Shown here: positions 1 to 7,880 of the stretch, in pieces
Numbering within the stretch: the stretch's first letter is position 1
Layout of the letters: the number at the start of each line of letters is the position of its first letter
The notes under the pieces: generated by a model
What the model saw: the letters and a program-made list of their open reading frames with translations, nothing else
Told to the model about the DNA's origin: nothing
Database searches by the model: none
Source of the DNA: Parcubacteria group bacterium CG08_land_8_20_14_0_20_43_9
Lineage (GTDB): Bacteria; Patescibacteriota; Minisyncoccia; Minisyncoccales; PEYH01
NCBI GenBank assembly: GCA_002774465.1
Contig: PEYH01000046.1
Location: 1-19,657, forward strand
Length of the DNA: 19,657 nucleotides
Direction: 5' to 3'
Made by a program: the position numbers and the translations under genes

Positions 1-2
1 GC

Positions 3-1982
3 ATAGAAAAGCAGATATCCTCGCTAAAGCGCAGAAAAATTGACGTTATTATCGCTTCGGATGTTACGCGGACTTCGCAGACCGCAGAGATTTTGGCAAA
101 AGCTCTCGGCATCGAGGTAAAATATGACGAGCGGTTGCGCGAAATAAATACCGGTTCGCTCAATGGCAGGCCGGCGCAGGAAGGTATTGGCTATTTTAAT
201 CCCGACAACAAATTAAGCTTTAGCCAGGTTGTTTTGGGTAAGTTTGGGAACGGTTTCCCCGGAGGAGAAAATTATACTGATGTTAAGTTGAGGATGCTGG
301 ATTTCATAGCTGAAGCGGATAGGGAATATGAAAACAAAAAGATACTGATAATAAGCCACGAGGTCCCGATTATGATGCTGGAGAGCATATTCTGCGGGCT
401 GACCAATAGGGAGCTTGCTGACAGATGGGAGGACCTTGCCGTTGATACCGGCGAGCTGAAAGACCTGTCTTTTGCCGGCTTCCCATATAACAAAGAGGGA
501 GAGCTGGATTTCCACCGGCCATATATCGATGAAATTAAATTCATTTGTCCGAAATGCGGGGGAAAAATGGAAAGGGTCCCGGAAGTCGTGGATTGCTGGC
601 TTGATTCCGGCTCAATGCCTTTCGCGCAAGGCCATTGGCCCTTTGCTCAAGCGCAAAATACAAAACACCAGACACAAAATAACAGATTAAGATTCGGAAA
701 ACAGGAATCCCGCCCGCCGGAACTTTTCCCGGCCGACTATATCGCGGAAGCCATAGACCAAACCAGGGGCTGGTTTTATACTCTCTTGGTTATTTCTGCC
801 TTACTGGGTTTCGGCCCGAGTTATAAAAATGTGGTTGTCGCCGGCCATGTGCTGGATGCTGATGGGCAAAAAATGTCCAAATCAAAAGGCAATATAGTGG
901 ACCCTTGGCAAATTATTGAAAAATACGGAGCAGATGCTTTAAGGTGGTATTTCTACACCATAAACCAGCCGGGCGATCCCAAGCTGTTCAACGAAAAAGA
1001 TGTTGACAGCGCTTTTAAGAAATTTATTCTCACCCTGTGGAACTGTTATGTTTTCTTTCAGACATACAAGGCGAAAGATTTGAATATGAATGAGGGGCGA
1101 TTGGAGCCGGACAACCTGCTTGATAAATGGATATTGTCCAAGCTTAATGGTTTAATTTCCGAAGTAACCGCAGGCCTGGATGAGTACAACATCACTGTCG
1201 TTGCAAGGTTAATTGAGGATTTTGTTATAAACGATTTGTCTTTATGGTATATCAGGCGCTCCCGCAACCGCTTGCAAAGGCCAAAAAACGTCCAGGAAGC
1301 AGAAGAAGCAGCGGTTATTTTAAGGTATTCGCTTTCCGAGATTTGCAAATTAAGCGCGCCGTTTATCCCATTTTTGAGCGAAGAAATCTATCTTAATATA
1401 AACAGCGGGCAGGCGAGCGTCCACTTGGAGGATTGGCCCAAACCAGATAAAGGGAAAATAGACAAGGATTTGGAGGGAGAGATGAGGAGGGCAAGAGAGA
1501 TAGTAGCCGAGGGCCTTAGATTAAGGAGTGACAGGGGGATAAAAGTCAGGCAGCCGTTGAGTAAATTAAAAATTAAAAGTCCAAAGTTAAAAGTAGAAGA
1601 AGATTTATTGGATTTAATCAGGGAAGAATTAAATGTTAAAGAAATAGAATTGGTTGAAGAGGGAGTTGGAGGGGGCAGGCAATGGGAGCTGGAATATGAT
1701 TTTGAGATGACCGCAGAGCTTAAGGACGAAGGATTGGCCAGAGATATTGTCCGGCAGATTCAGGATATGAGAAAAAGAGCTGGTTGCCGGCCAGGTGATA
1801 AGATTACAATTTATTATTCAACAGAAGGAGATTTATCCGGGCTGATAGCGCGCAAGAAGCAGGAAATTTTGTTTCAGACCGGAGCAGAAGATATAATTTT
1901 CGGCAGAGAGAACAAGGGACTTAAGATAGAATCGTCTTCTCGCATGGACGGCCGAGAGCTTTGGCTGGCCATAAAATTGTAG
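3..1982 (+). CDS. ileS: Isoleucine--tRNA ligase, 3' part, with embedded histidine-phosphatase domain (5' end outside window)
   Basis: Class I synthetase charging tRNA-Ile in the cytoplasm. The frame is open from base 3 with no start, so the gene is cut by the window edge; 659 residues are visible. Residues about 1-150 are not synthetase-like. They read as a histidine phosphatase: SDVTRTSQTA (19-28), an REINTGSLNG acidic/Gly segment (46-55) and an ISHE second-histidine motif (117-120). The N-terminal RHG would lie upstream. IleRS sequence follows: HRPYID (171-176), a CPKCGG zinc-ribbon half (182-187), CWLDSGSMPFAQ, then KMSKS at 290-294, an anticodon-binding helical domain and a C-terminal tail ending in ELWLAIKL. 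A low-complexity Gln/Asn/Lys stretch follows the DSGSMPFAQ core. The gene probably heads the operon with the next two genes (12-nt gap). Whether the phosphatase is inserted in a full-length enzyme or fused to a split half cannot be seen here. Confidence 0.93.
   Translation: MEKQISSLKRRKIDVIIASDVTRTSQTAEILAKALGIEVKYDERLREINTGSLNGRPAQEGIGYFNPDNKLSFSQVVLGKFGNGFPGGENYTDVKLRMLDFIAEADREYENKKILIISHEVPIMMLESIFCGLTNRELADRWEDLAVDTGELKDLSFAGFPYNKEGELDFHRPYIDEIKFICPKCGGKMERVPEVVDCWLDSGSMPFAQGHWPFAQAQNTKHQTQNNRLRFGKQESRPPELFPADYIAEAIDQTRGWFYTLLVISALLGFGPSYKNVVVAGHVLDADGQKMSKSKGNIVDPWQIIEKYGADALRWYFYTINQPGDPKLFNEKDVDSAFKKFILTLWNCYVFFQTYKAKDLNMNEGRLEPDNLLDKWILSKLNGLISEVTAGLDEYNITVVARLIEDFVINDLSLWYIRRSRNRLQRPKNVQEAEEAAVILRYSLSEICKLSAPFIPFLSEEIYLNINSGQASVHLEDWPKPDKGKIDKDLEGEMRRAREIVAEGLRLRSDRGIKVRQPLSKLKIKSPKLKVEEDLLDLIREELNVKEIELVEEGVGGGRQWELEYDFEMTAELKDEGLARDIVRQIQDMRKRAGCRPGDKITIYYSTEGDLSGLIARKKQEILFQTGAEDIIFGRENKGLKIESSSRMDGRELWLAIKL
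653..685 (+). repeat. A/C-rich micro-repeat inside ileS
   Basis: Low-complexity run of CAAAATA/CAAAACA-like units translated in frame as a Gln/Asn/Thr/Lys/His-rich loop in the synthetase core. It resembles the CAAAAT-type runs in leuS. Confidence 0.5.
1562..1592 (+). repeat. AAATTAAAAATT-type micro-repeat inside ileS
   Basis: The 17 bases at 1562-1578 are identical to the start of the metG-internal repeat at 12621-12637. It is translated in frame as a Lys/Leu/Ile-rich segment in the C-terminal region of IleRS. Confidence 0.6.
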
Positions 1983-1994
1983 TAGAATGAAAAT

Positions 1995-2435
1995 ATGGCA
2001 ATTCCCAAATTTTTGAAAACATTTTTAGCCCTGTCAAGCTCTAAGCCCCAATCTTCCGCAAATGTCGGGAGTTTTGGCGAAAAACGGGCTCCGGAAGCGG
2101 AGATTACAAAAAGACCGGGCGGGGATAAGGGGCTTTTTAAGGGGAAGCCGTTTTTAGGGAGGATTGAGTTTCGCCGGACTTTGAAAAAGGCGCCGGAAAG
2201 ATTGCCGGGAGTGGTTGGCGGATTTACGGAAAAAGAAAGATTGGCTCTTGAGGAAGGACTGTTTCCCAAAGAAAAATTCGGGGAATATATTACGCCCTAT
2301 GAGGTCAACCGCCGGTTAAAAAATCTAAAGCGGGAAATGCATCGCGAAAGGGACATAAGCGAAAAGCTTGAAAAAAGAAAACAAATGCAGTATTTAGAAG
2401 CATTAAAAGGAAAACAAGAAAAAGATGAGGAATAA
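1995..2435 (+). CDS. Small charged hypothetical protein
   Basis: 146 aa, family not recognised. No signal peptide or membrane segment is evident. The N-terminal third is Ser/Lys/Gly-rich and probably disordered. The middle has a FTEKERLALEEGLF segment and an EYITPYEVNRRLKNLKRE segment, and the C-terminal 45 residues are almost entirely Lys/Arg/Glu and probably helical or coiled coil. ATG 1995 is 12 nt after the ileS stop; an ATG at 1987 in another frame stops after nine codons. Its end overlaps the next gene by 11 nt, suggesting one operon with translational coupling. The tight linkage and full-length open frame support a real gene. Function unknown. Confidence 0.7.
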   Translation: MAIPKFLKTFLALSSSKPQSSANVGSFGEKRAPEAEITKRPGGDKGLFKGKPFLGRIEFRRTLKKAPERLPGVVGGFTEKERLALEEGLFPKEKFGEYITPYEVNRRLKNLKREMHRERDISEKLEKRKQMQYLEALKGKQEKDEE

Positions 2436-4059
2436 GATATTAATTATTATTATAGTCGCCTTTTTAATAGCCGGAGCAATCGGTTATTGGCTTTATCAGA
2501 GGAACGATTATTCTAAAGAGATTTTGCGTCTGGATATTTTAGGTCCGGAAACCATTTCTGCGGGCGGGGAAGTTGAATACAGCGTGCGCATTAAAAATAA
2601 CGGAGATGTGCGGTTGGAAGAGCCCCGTCTTATTTTCGAATTTCCGGAAGCGTCCCAGCCATTGGACGGCGAAGGCGCAAGGGTGACCAAAGAGAGTGAT
2701 GCATTTGACGGTTTCATATACCCGGGAGACGAGAAGATTTTCCGCTTCAGGACCGTAATCCTTGGGAAGCAAGGGGACTTGAAGGAGGCAAAAGCCACTG
2801 TCTCTTACCGTCCAAAAAATATCAAGGCGAAATATGTTTCAAGAACCAGCCACTTGCTCACCATTAACGAAGTTCCATTGACCTTTGAATTTGACATTCC
2901 GTCAAGCGTGGGCGGGGGACAGGAATTAAATTTTTCTCTTAATTATTTCTCCAGCATGGCTTATTCCTTGTCTGATTTGCAGATTAAAATCACCTATCCT
3001 TCTGATTTTTCCCTTAAAGAGACCGACCCTAAGGGGCTTTCTAACACAGAATGGAACATTTCTTTATTGAACAAAGCAGAGGGCGGGAGGGTTGATATAA
3101 AGGGGAGCTTGTCAGGGGAAGTCGGGGCAACAAAAGAATTCAAGGCAGAGCTTGGCACGTGGAAAGACGGCAATCTGGTGATTCTTAAAGAGACCACCAA
3201 GCAGGTAAAGATTGTCGAACAATCGCTTTACATCACCCAGACAATCAATAATTCTCCGGACTATATCGCCGCTCCCGGAGACCTGCTTCATTATGAAATC
3301 ACTTTTCGCAACATCGGAACTTCTCCTTTGCAGAATTTATTTTTGGCAAGCAAACTCAATGGTTTGTTATTTGATTTTACCACCATCAAGACCCCTGACG
3401 GGCAGTCGCAGTCCGGAGACAATTCCATAATTTGGGATTGGCACAAGATTCCGAAACTCCAATTTTTGGATGCCGGGGAAGAGGGCCTGGTTGAATTCTG
3501 GGTTGAATTAAAAGAGGAGGTGGATGGAATTACCAGCGCCAAAGTGGAAAATGAAATTATTTTAGGCCAGACCAGAAGAAAGTTTGTCAATAAAATTAAC
3601 GCCAATTTGGAATTTGTTCAGGAGGTTTTCGCGGATGACGAGATTTTTGGCAGTAATGCCAATTTTCCGCTTGAGGTTGGCAAAGAAAGCAATTTTACTG
3701 TTATCTGGAAAATAAAAAATTATTATAATCCGCTCAACGGAGCGAAAGTAAGGGCAGTTTTGCCCGCTGGCGTTAATTTAACCGGGCAGATAGCGCCCCA
3801 AAAACTTAGTTTTGACCCGGAAACAAGAGAAATAATTTGGCTGGTCGGCGACTTGGCGGCCAATCAGGGGATTAATGAACCGCTTCAGCTGGCATTTCAG
3901 ATTAAACTAAAGCCAAATGTCAGTCAGGAAGAAGGTTTTGTTGAATTGGTGAAGGATGCGGTGTTCAGCGGATTTGACGAATGGACGGAAATGGATTTAC
4001 AAACAGAACCGTCGCTTTTAACCACAGAAGTTTTCGGTGATAACGGAAAAGTGAAATAA
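2425..4059 (+). CDS. Membrane-anchored Ig-like/DUF11-type repeat protein
   Basis: 544 aa. A short basic N-terminus (MRNK) is followed by a hydrophobic segment at about residues 4-24 with no obvious lipobox or signal-peptidase site, so it is probably a signal anchor with the bulk outside the membrane. The rest is beta-rich. Segments such as SAGGEVEYSVRIKNNGDVRL near the N-terminus and APGDLLHYEITFRNIGTSPL in the middle are typical of DUF11/CARDB-like immunoglobulin-fold repeats. There are about four such modules, the last with YYNPLNGAKVRAVLPAGVNL. These folds usually serve cell-surface structure or adhesion; no catalytic motif is visible. The start overlaps the upstream gene by 11 nt, and an AAGGAAAA stretch lies upstream of the ATG. 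The specific role is unknown. Confidence 0.8.
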   Translation: MRNKILIIIIVAFLIAGAIGYWLYQRNDYSKEILRLDILGPETISAGGEVEYSVRIKNNGDVRLEEPRLIFEFPEASQPLDGEGARVTKESDAFDGFIYPGDEKIFRFRTVILGKQGDLKEAKATVSYRPKNIKAKYVSRTSHLLTINEVPLTFEFDIPSSVGGGQELNFSLNYFSSMAYSLSDLQIKITYPSDFSLKETDPKGLSNTEWNISLLNKAEGGRVDIKGSLSGEVGATKEFKAELGTWKDGNLVILKETTKQVKIVEQSLYITQTINNSPDYIAAPGDLLHYEITFRNIGTSPLQNLFLASKLNGLLFDFTTIKTPDGQSQSGDNSIIWDWHKIPKLQFLDAGEEGLVEFWVELKEEVDGITSAKVENEIILGQTRRKFVNKINANLEFVQEVFADDEIFGSNANFPLEVGKESNFTVIWKIKNYYNPLNGAKVRAVLPAGVNLTGQIAPQKLSFDPETREIIWLVGDLAANQGINEPLQLAFQIKLKPNVSQEEGFVELVKDAVFSGFDEWTEMDLQTEPSLLTTEVFGDNGKVK

Positions 4060-4119
4060 TTTTCAATTTGTAATTTTCAATTTATCAATGAAAACCCAAT
4101 TTACAAATTTTCAATTTAT
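4060..4119 (+). repeat. Intergenic TTTTCAATTT-type A/T micro-repeats
   Basis: Between the Ig-like gene and glyS, the words TTTTCAATTT, AATTTTCAATTT and CAATTTACAAATTTTCAA recur in 60 nt. This is the reverse-complement flavour of the AAATTG/CAAAAT repeats found inside synthetase genes in this window. Confidence 0.6.
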
Positions 4120-4134
4120 TTGGATATTGGGATT

Positions 4135-4140
4135 TATAAT
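4135..4140 (+). promoter_or_regulatory. Candidate -10 box of glyS
   Basis: A perfect TATAAT ends 3 nt before ATG 4144. No convincing -35 box is seen at 16-18 nt spacing. If used, transcription would start around 4147, near the second in-frame ATG at 4153, giving a nearly leaderless mRNA. It may be chance in A/T-rich DNA. Confidence 0.35.
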
Positions 4141-4143
4141 AAT

Positions 4144-5466
4144 ATGGATTTGATGCAAAAAATCATTTCTCTTTCAAAGCGCCGGGGATTTATTTTTCCC
4201 TCCTCGGAAATTTATGGCGGGTTTGGTTCCAGTTACGATTTCGGGCCTCTCGGGGCGCTGTTAAAAGACAACATTAAGAAGGCGTGGTTGGGCGAAATGC
4301 TTCAAAAACAAGATAATGTGGTTGGTTTAGATGCGGCCATCTTAATGTCGCCAAAGGCTTGGGAGGCGTCGGGACATCTTACGGCCGGATTTGCCGATGA
4401 GCTGGTGGAGTGCCTGTCCTGCCATAAACGATTCCGCGTAGACGAAATTGAAAAAGATAAGTGTCCTGAATGCGGAGGAAAAATTACCAAACCCAAGCAA
4501 TTTAATTTGATGATGAAGACCTTTGTCGGCCCTGTTGAAGATGAAAGCGCGGTTGCTTTTCTGCGCGCCGAAACCTGCCAGGGAATCTATATTAACTTTA
4601 AAAATGTTTTAAATTCCGGACGCCTGAAATTGCCTCTCGGCATTGCCCAAATCGGCAAGTCGTTCCGCAATGAAATTACCACCAAGAATTTCATTTTTCG
4701 GATGAGGGAATTTGAGCAAATGGAAATGCAGTGGTTTTGCCATCCCAAAGAAGCGGACAAGTGGTTTGAATTTTGGAAAGAGCAACGGCTTAACTGGTAT
4801 CTTGATTTGGGCGTTAAAAAAGAGAACCTGAAACTGCTTGAAATCCCTGATGGCCAAAGGGCTCATTATGCCAAAAGGCAGATTGACTTAGAGTATAATT
4901 TTCCGTTTGGCTGGCAGGAGATTGAGGGCATTCATAACCGCGGGGACTGGGATTTATCCCAGCACCAAAAGCACAGCGGCCAGGATTTGAGCTACAAAGA
5001 CCCGGACACTGGCGAGGAATATATTCCTCATATAATAGAAACCTCTGTCGGAGTAGAAAGAAGTTTATTGGCGTTTTTCATTGAAGCCTATCAGGAGATT
5101 AAGGGAGGCAGGACAGAGACCACTGAAGCCACCAAAGAAGAGGAAACAGTGCTTAAGCTTGATAAGAAATTGGCGCCGATTAAGGTGGCGGTTTTGCCCT
5201 TAGTGAAAAATAAGAAAGAGATAACTAAGAAAGCGCAGGAGATTTACAAGATGATTAAGCCGCATTTTATGGCGCAATATGACGAGGCCGGTTCTATTGG
5301 CAGGAGATATCGAAGACAGGATGAAATCGGCACGCTTTACTGCATCACTGTTGATTTTGACACTTTGGACGATGATGATGTGACGGTCCGCGACCGGGAT
5401 ACGATGAAACAAAAAAGAGTGAAAATAGGCAGACTTTTGGAATATCTTTCCGAAAAGTTAAATTAA
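4144..5466 (+). CDS. glyS: Glycine--tRNA ligase, single-chain class II type
   Basis: Class II synthetase charging tRNA-Gly, of the homodimeric (eukaryote/archaea-like, GlyQS) type rather than the alpha2-beta2 type. From ATG 4144 it is 440 aa. Visible parts: the N-terminal [12 protein letters not shown] and YDFGPLG segments; a zinc ribbon with Cys at about 90, 93, 107 and 110 (CLSC and CPEC); motif 2 with FRNE at about 174-177; motif 3 with [17 protein letters not shown]; and the anticodon-binding domain from KVAVLPLV to [23 protein letters not shown]. The open frame extends to a TTG at 4120, but ATG 4144 (or 4153) fits the family start ([16 protein letters not shown]). It is probably transcribed alone and ends at the hairpin at 5503-5517. 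Confidence 0.95.
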   Translation: MDLMQKIISLSKRRGFIFPSSEIYGGFGSSYDFGPLGALLKDNIKKAWLGEMLQKQDNVVGLDAAILMSPKAWEASGHLTAGFADELVECLSCHKRFRVDEIEKDKCPECGGKITKPKQFNLMMKTFVGPVEDESAVAFLRAETCQGIYINFKNVLNSGRLKLPLGIAQIGKSFRNEITTKNFIFRMREFEQMEMQWFCHPKEADKWFEFWKEQRLNWYLDLGVKKENLKLLEIPDGQRAHYAKRQIDLEYNFPFGWQEIEGIHNRGDWDLSQHQKHSGQDLSYKDPDTGEEYIPHIIETSVGVERSLLAFFIEAYQEIKGGRTETTEATKEEETVLKLDKKLAPIKVAVLPLVKNKKEITKKAQEIYKMIKPHFMAQYDEAGSIGRRYRRQDEIGTLYCITVDFDTLDDDDVTVRDRDTMKQKRVKIGRLLEYLSEKLN

Positions 5467-5495
5467 AGTTGAGTCTTACAGGGGGAGTCAATAAA

Positions 5496-5525
5496 AATAA
5501 AGTCGCCTCAGTGGCGATTTTGTTT
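5496..5525 (+). terminator. Rho-independent terminator of glyS
   Basis: TCGCC (5503-5507) pairs with GGCGA (5513-5517) around a 5-nt loop, followed by TTTTGTTTTT, 36 nt after the glyS stop. Confidence 0.75.
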
Positions 5526-5543
5526 TTGGGAAGATTCAGTTTT

Positions 5544-5574
5544 AAAAAAGACTGGGGCACAAGGCGTGCCCCAG
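5544..5574 (-). terminator. Minus-strand Rho-independent terminator
   Basis: CTGGGGCAC (5552-5560) pairs perfectly with GTGCCCCAG (5566-5574) around a 5-nt loop. The U-tract is on the minus strand: six consecutive T after the hairpin when read leftward (plus-strand A 5544-5549). No gene on the minus strand explains it. Confidence 0.7.
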
Positions 5575-5665
5575 AAATCCCTCAGCAGTTTGAGGTCAAG
5601 CGGAAGAGAGAAGTAGATCGTAATGGAGTTTTCCTCCACTTTCTGTCTCCTTCTCTTTTATAATT
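5575..5665 (-). ncRNA. Possible small minus-strand RNA ending at the 5544-5574 terminator
   Basis: Read leftward from about 5665, the minus strand can fold AAGAGAAG (5650-5657) with CTTCTCTCTT (5602-5611), enclosing a GGAG-gaaaa-CTCC hairpin, and then runs into the strong terminator. A TATAAA word at the start could be a -10 box, but no clear -35 is seen. There is no convincing ORF. The fold is largely symmetric, so strand assignment rests on the terminator. Speculative. Confidence 0.25.
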
Positions 5666-5869
5666 AGGGACGTAATTAGGGACGTGCACTATTTTTTTTT
5701 GTAGTTAGGATGGATAATTAGGGACGTTGGATAATTAGGGACGTGCACTATTTTTTATAATTAGTAGGGATAATTTTTAATTAGGGACGTTTTTAATTAG
5801 GGACGTGCACTATTTTTTAGTTATGTCTATTAATTAGGGACGTGCACTATTTTTTAGTTATGTCTATTA
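5662..5869 (+). repeat. REP-like array of AATTAGGGACGT / GCACTATTTTTT units
   Basis: Seven copies of AATTAGGGACGT start at 5662, 5674, 5716, 5733, 5779, 5795 and 5832. Four of them continue into GCACTATTTTTT. The first three pairs have the form X-AATTAGGGACGT-X-AATTAGGGACGT-GCACTATTTTTT, where X is nothing, TGGAT or TTTT. The last two full copies lie in a 37-nt tandem duplication, with TTTTTTAGTTATGTCTATTA repeated at 5813-5832 and 5850-5869. Spacing is irregular, so this is not CRISPR. The core word resembles REP-type elements mobilised by Y1 (RAYT/IS200-like) transposases; no transposase is in the window. Confidence 0.8.
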
Positions 5870-5922
5870 CGAGATATCACGAGATACGAGATATTACGAG
5901 ACCGGGTCTCGTATTTTTTTTT
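5869..5922 (+). terminator. Terminator with degenerate ACGAG repeats leading into it
   Basis: TACGAGAC (5895-5902) pairs with GTCTCGTA (5906-5913) around CGG, followed by nine T. The 5' arm word ACGAG also occurs at 5869, 5879 and 5886 just upstream, as if the left arm had been duplicated. No gene ends directly before it on the plus strand. Confidence 0.7.
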
Positions 5923-5995
5923 GGAGGAATGGAAAGCTATAAGGAACGGGTGTTTTTTGATATACTAAGGCAATAATTTAAAACGACGCGAATTA

Positions 5996-7252
5996 ATGAA
6001 TAAAAAAGAAGAGGTTTTTGATGTAGCGGTAGTGGGAGCCGGACCGGCCGGAATGATTGCCGCCGGCAGGGCCGGAGAGCTCGGGGCAAAAGTTATTTTA
6101 TTGGAGAAAAACAAAAAACCGGGCCGAAAGTTGATTTTGACCGGCAAAGGAAGATGCAACCTAACCAATGCAGAGTTTAATCTGGGCAAGCTGGTTGAGC
6201 ATTATGGCAAGAATGGAAAATTTTTATTCCATTCCTTTTCTGTTTTCGGCCCCCAAAAAGTAATTGATTTTTTTGAAAAACTCGGGGTTAAGACAAAAAT
6301 TGAAAGAGGGCGAAGAGTTTTCCCGGAGAGCGACCAAGCAGATGATGTTTTAAGAGCGTTGATTAAAGGTCTGTTAAAGGGGAAAGTAAAAATCGCCTAT
6401 AACTCCGAAGTTGTCGGGGTTAATTGCAAGAAGAATAGAATCGCGAAATTAATTTTGGAAGACAGAGAAATTATTGCCAAAAAATATATTTTTTGCACCG
6501 GCGGAAAATCCTGTCCTGTTACCGGGTCAACTGGCGACGGGTTCCGGTGGGCAAAAGAATTGGGCCACAAGATTGAAGAATTATCCCCTGCCTTAGTCCC
6601 GATAAAAGTAAAAGAAAGCTGGGCGTGGGAACTTAGGGGGCTTGCCTTGAAAAATGTGGAGGTAAGCGTTTGGCAGGACGGCAAAAAACAATGCAGCCGA
6701 TTCGGAGAGTGTTTATTTACCCACTTTGGCTTAAGCGGGCCGATTGTCTTGGATATAAGCAAGCGAGTCGGGGAATTGCTGGAGAGGGGAAAAGTAAAAA
6801 TAGTCATTGACTTAAAGCCGGCCTTGGATTTAAGGAAATTAGACGAGCGGACAAAAAGGGATTTTCAAAAATACCAGAACAAATCGTTCAAAAATTCTCT
6901 CAATGACTTATTGCCGCGCAATTTGATAGGAATCATTGTCAGAATGTCAAAAATAAATCCAGAGAAGAAAGCCAACAGCGTAACTAAAGAGGAGAGGCGT
7001 TATTTGGCAAAGATTTTGAAAAATTTAGAAATGACCGCTGTCGGATTATTGGATTTTGATTCAGCGATAATCACCAAAGGAGGAGTTTCGCTTAAAGAAA
7101 TAGACAGCCGGACAATGAAATCAAAGATAATTGATAATTTATTTTTCGCCGGGGAAATTATTGACATAGACGGACCCACGGGCGGATTTAATCTCCAGTC
7201 CTGCTGGAGTACCGGCTTTTTAGCCGGCGAAAGCGCGGGGAAAAAAATATAA
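5996..7252 (+). CDS. NAD(P)/FAD-dependent oxidoreductase, BaiN/YhiN (HI0933) family
   Basis: 418 aa, usual size for the family. The N-terminal Rossmann motif VVGAGPAGMIAAG (about residues 12-24) binds FAD. It is followed by the family signature RKLILTGKGRCNLTN (about 45-59), then VFPESDQADDVL, a TGGKSCPVTGSTGDGF segment, THFGLSGP, and a C-terminal FAD-contact segment AGEIIDIDGPTGGFNLQ. The insert between the two FAD half-sites is typical of the HI0933 family. Substrate is not deducible; BaiN proper acts on bile acids in gut clostridia, and that name should not be transferred. A TATACT -10-like box lies at 5961-5966 without a clear -35, and no SD is evident. The stop overlaps the next start (TAATG). 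Confidence 0.9.
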   Translation: MNKKEEVFDVAVVGAGPAGMIAAGRAGELGAKVILLEKNKKPGRKLILTGKGRCNLTNAEFNLGKLVEHYGKNGKFLFHSFSVFGPQKVIDFFEKLGVKTKIERGRRVFPESDQADDVLRALIKGLLKGKVKIAYNSEVVGVNCKKNRIAKLILEDREIIAKKYIFCTGGKSCPVTGSTGDGFRWAKELGHKIEELSPALVPIKVKESWAWELRGLALKNVEVSVWQDGKKQCSRFGECLFTHFGLSGPIVLDISKRVGELLERGKVKIVIDLKPALDLRKLDERTKRDFQKYQNKSFKNSLNDLLPRNLIGIIVRMSKINPEKKANSVTKEERRYLAKILKNLEMTAVGLLDFDSAIITKGGVSLKEIDSRTMKSKIIDNLFFAGEIIDIDGPTGGFNLQSCWSTGFLAGESAGKKI

Positions 7253-7794
7253 TGCTGTTAATTATGCCGCTGGATACAAATATTTTTTATTTTTTGAACA
7301 GTTTGGCAGGCAAATCGCGGGCCTTTGATATTTTGGTTATTTTTCTGTCCCAATATTTGCAATATCTGTTGGGCGTCCTATTCTTAATCTTTTTATATTT
7401 TTTACAAAAGGGGAAAAGAGAAAAAATTTGCATATTTTTGACAACGATTTTTTCAATAATCATTTCGCGGCTTTTCATCACGGGATTAATCCGCTTATTC
7501 CATCATCGCCCTCGTCCGTTTGCGTTCAATAATGTCCATCAATTAATATTTCCCAATGGTTATTCTTTCCCGTCAGGGCACTCCGCTTTTTTCTTTGCAA
7601 TGGCAGCCGCAATTTTTTTATTTAATAAAAAAATGGGGATAATATTTTTTGCGGGCGCGATATTAATGAATGTAAGTCGCATTATCGCCGGCGCGCATTA
7701 CCCTTCTGATATTATGGCCGGAGCGATTATCGGCATATTTTCAGCGTTTTTAGCGGGTTTTCTCGTTAAGAGGCTGGAAGAGAAAAATGATTGA
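7252..7794 (+). CDS. PAP2-family membrane phosphatase
   Basis: 180 aa integral membrane protein with about five to six hydrophobic segments. All three PAP2 signature regions are present: HHRPRPF (84-90), PSGH (107-110) and SR-x5-H-x3-D (S142, R143, H149, D153). The family hydrolyses lipid phosphates such as phosphatidate or undecaprenyl pyrophosphate at the membrane surface. In this compact genome a role in carrier-lipid recycling is plausible but inferred. ATG 7252 overlaps the stop of the flavoprotein gene by one base, implying coupling; ATG 7264 is an alternative start. Confidence 0.9.
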   Translation: MLLIMPLDTNIFYFLNSLAGKSRAFDILVIFLSQYLQYLLGVLFLIFLYFLQKGKREKICIFLTTIFSIIISRLFITGLIRLFHHRPRPFAFNNVHQLIFPNGYSFPSGHSAFFFAMAAAIFLFNKKMGIIFFAGAILMNVSRIIAGAHYPSDIMAGAIIGIFSAFLAGFLVKRLEEKND

Positions 7795-7833
7795 TAAATA
7801 TTTATTTTTCGGAATTGTTAATAACTTTTTCTA

Positions 7834-7861
7834 TTGACATACTTTATATGTAATTTATCAT
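7834..7861 (+). promoter_or_regulatory. Sigma-70-type promoter of leader unit 1
   Basis: Perfect TTGACA (7834-7839), 16-nt spacer, then TATCAT (7856-7861, five of six consensus bases). Expected start is near 7868, about 13 nt before the GTTGGTCA-loop hairpin. Confidence 0.75.
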
Positions 7862-7880
7862 TAATAATAGAAAGGAACAT

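Noticed and set aside
93..95. TTG 93 as the start of ileS
   Set aside because: It lies within the histidine-phosphatase domain, and the frame is open to the window edge with conserved motif residues upstream.
5469..5663. 64-aa frame after glyS
   Set aside because: It crosses the glyS terminator and the minus-strand terminator hairpin and has no family features.
5662..5869. Possible CRISPR array
   Set aside because: Unit spacing is irregular (12 to 46 nt), spacers are A/T slips or duplications of flanks, and there are no cas genes.
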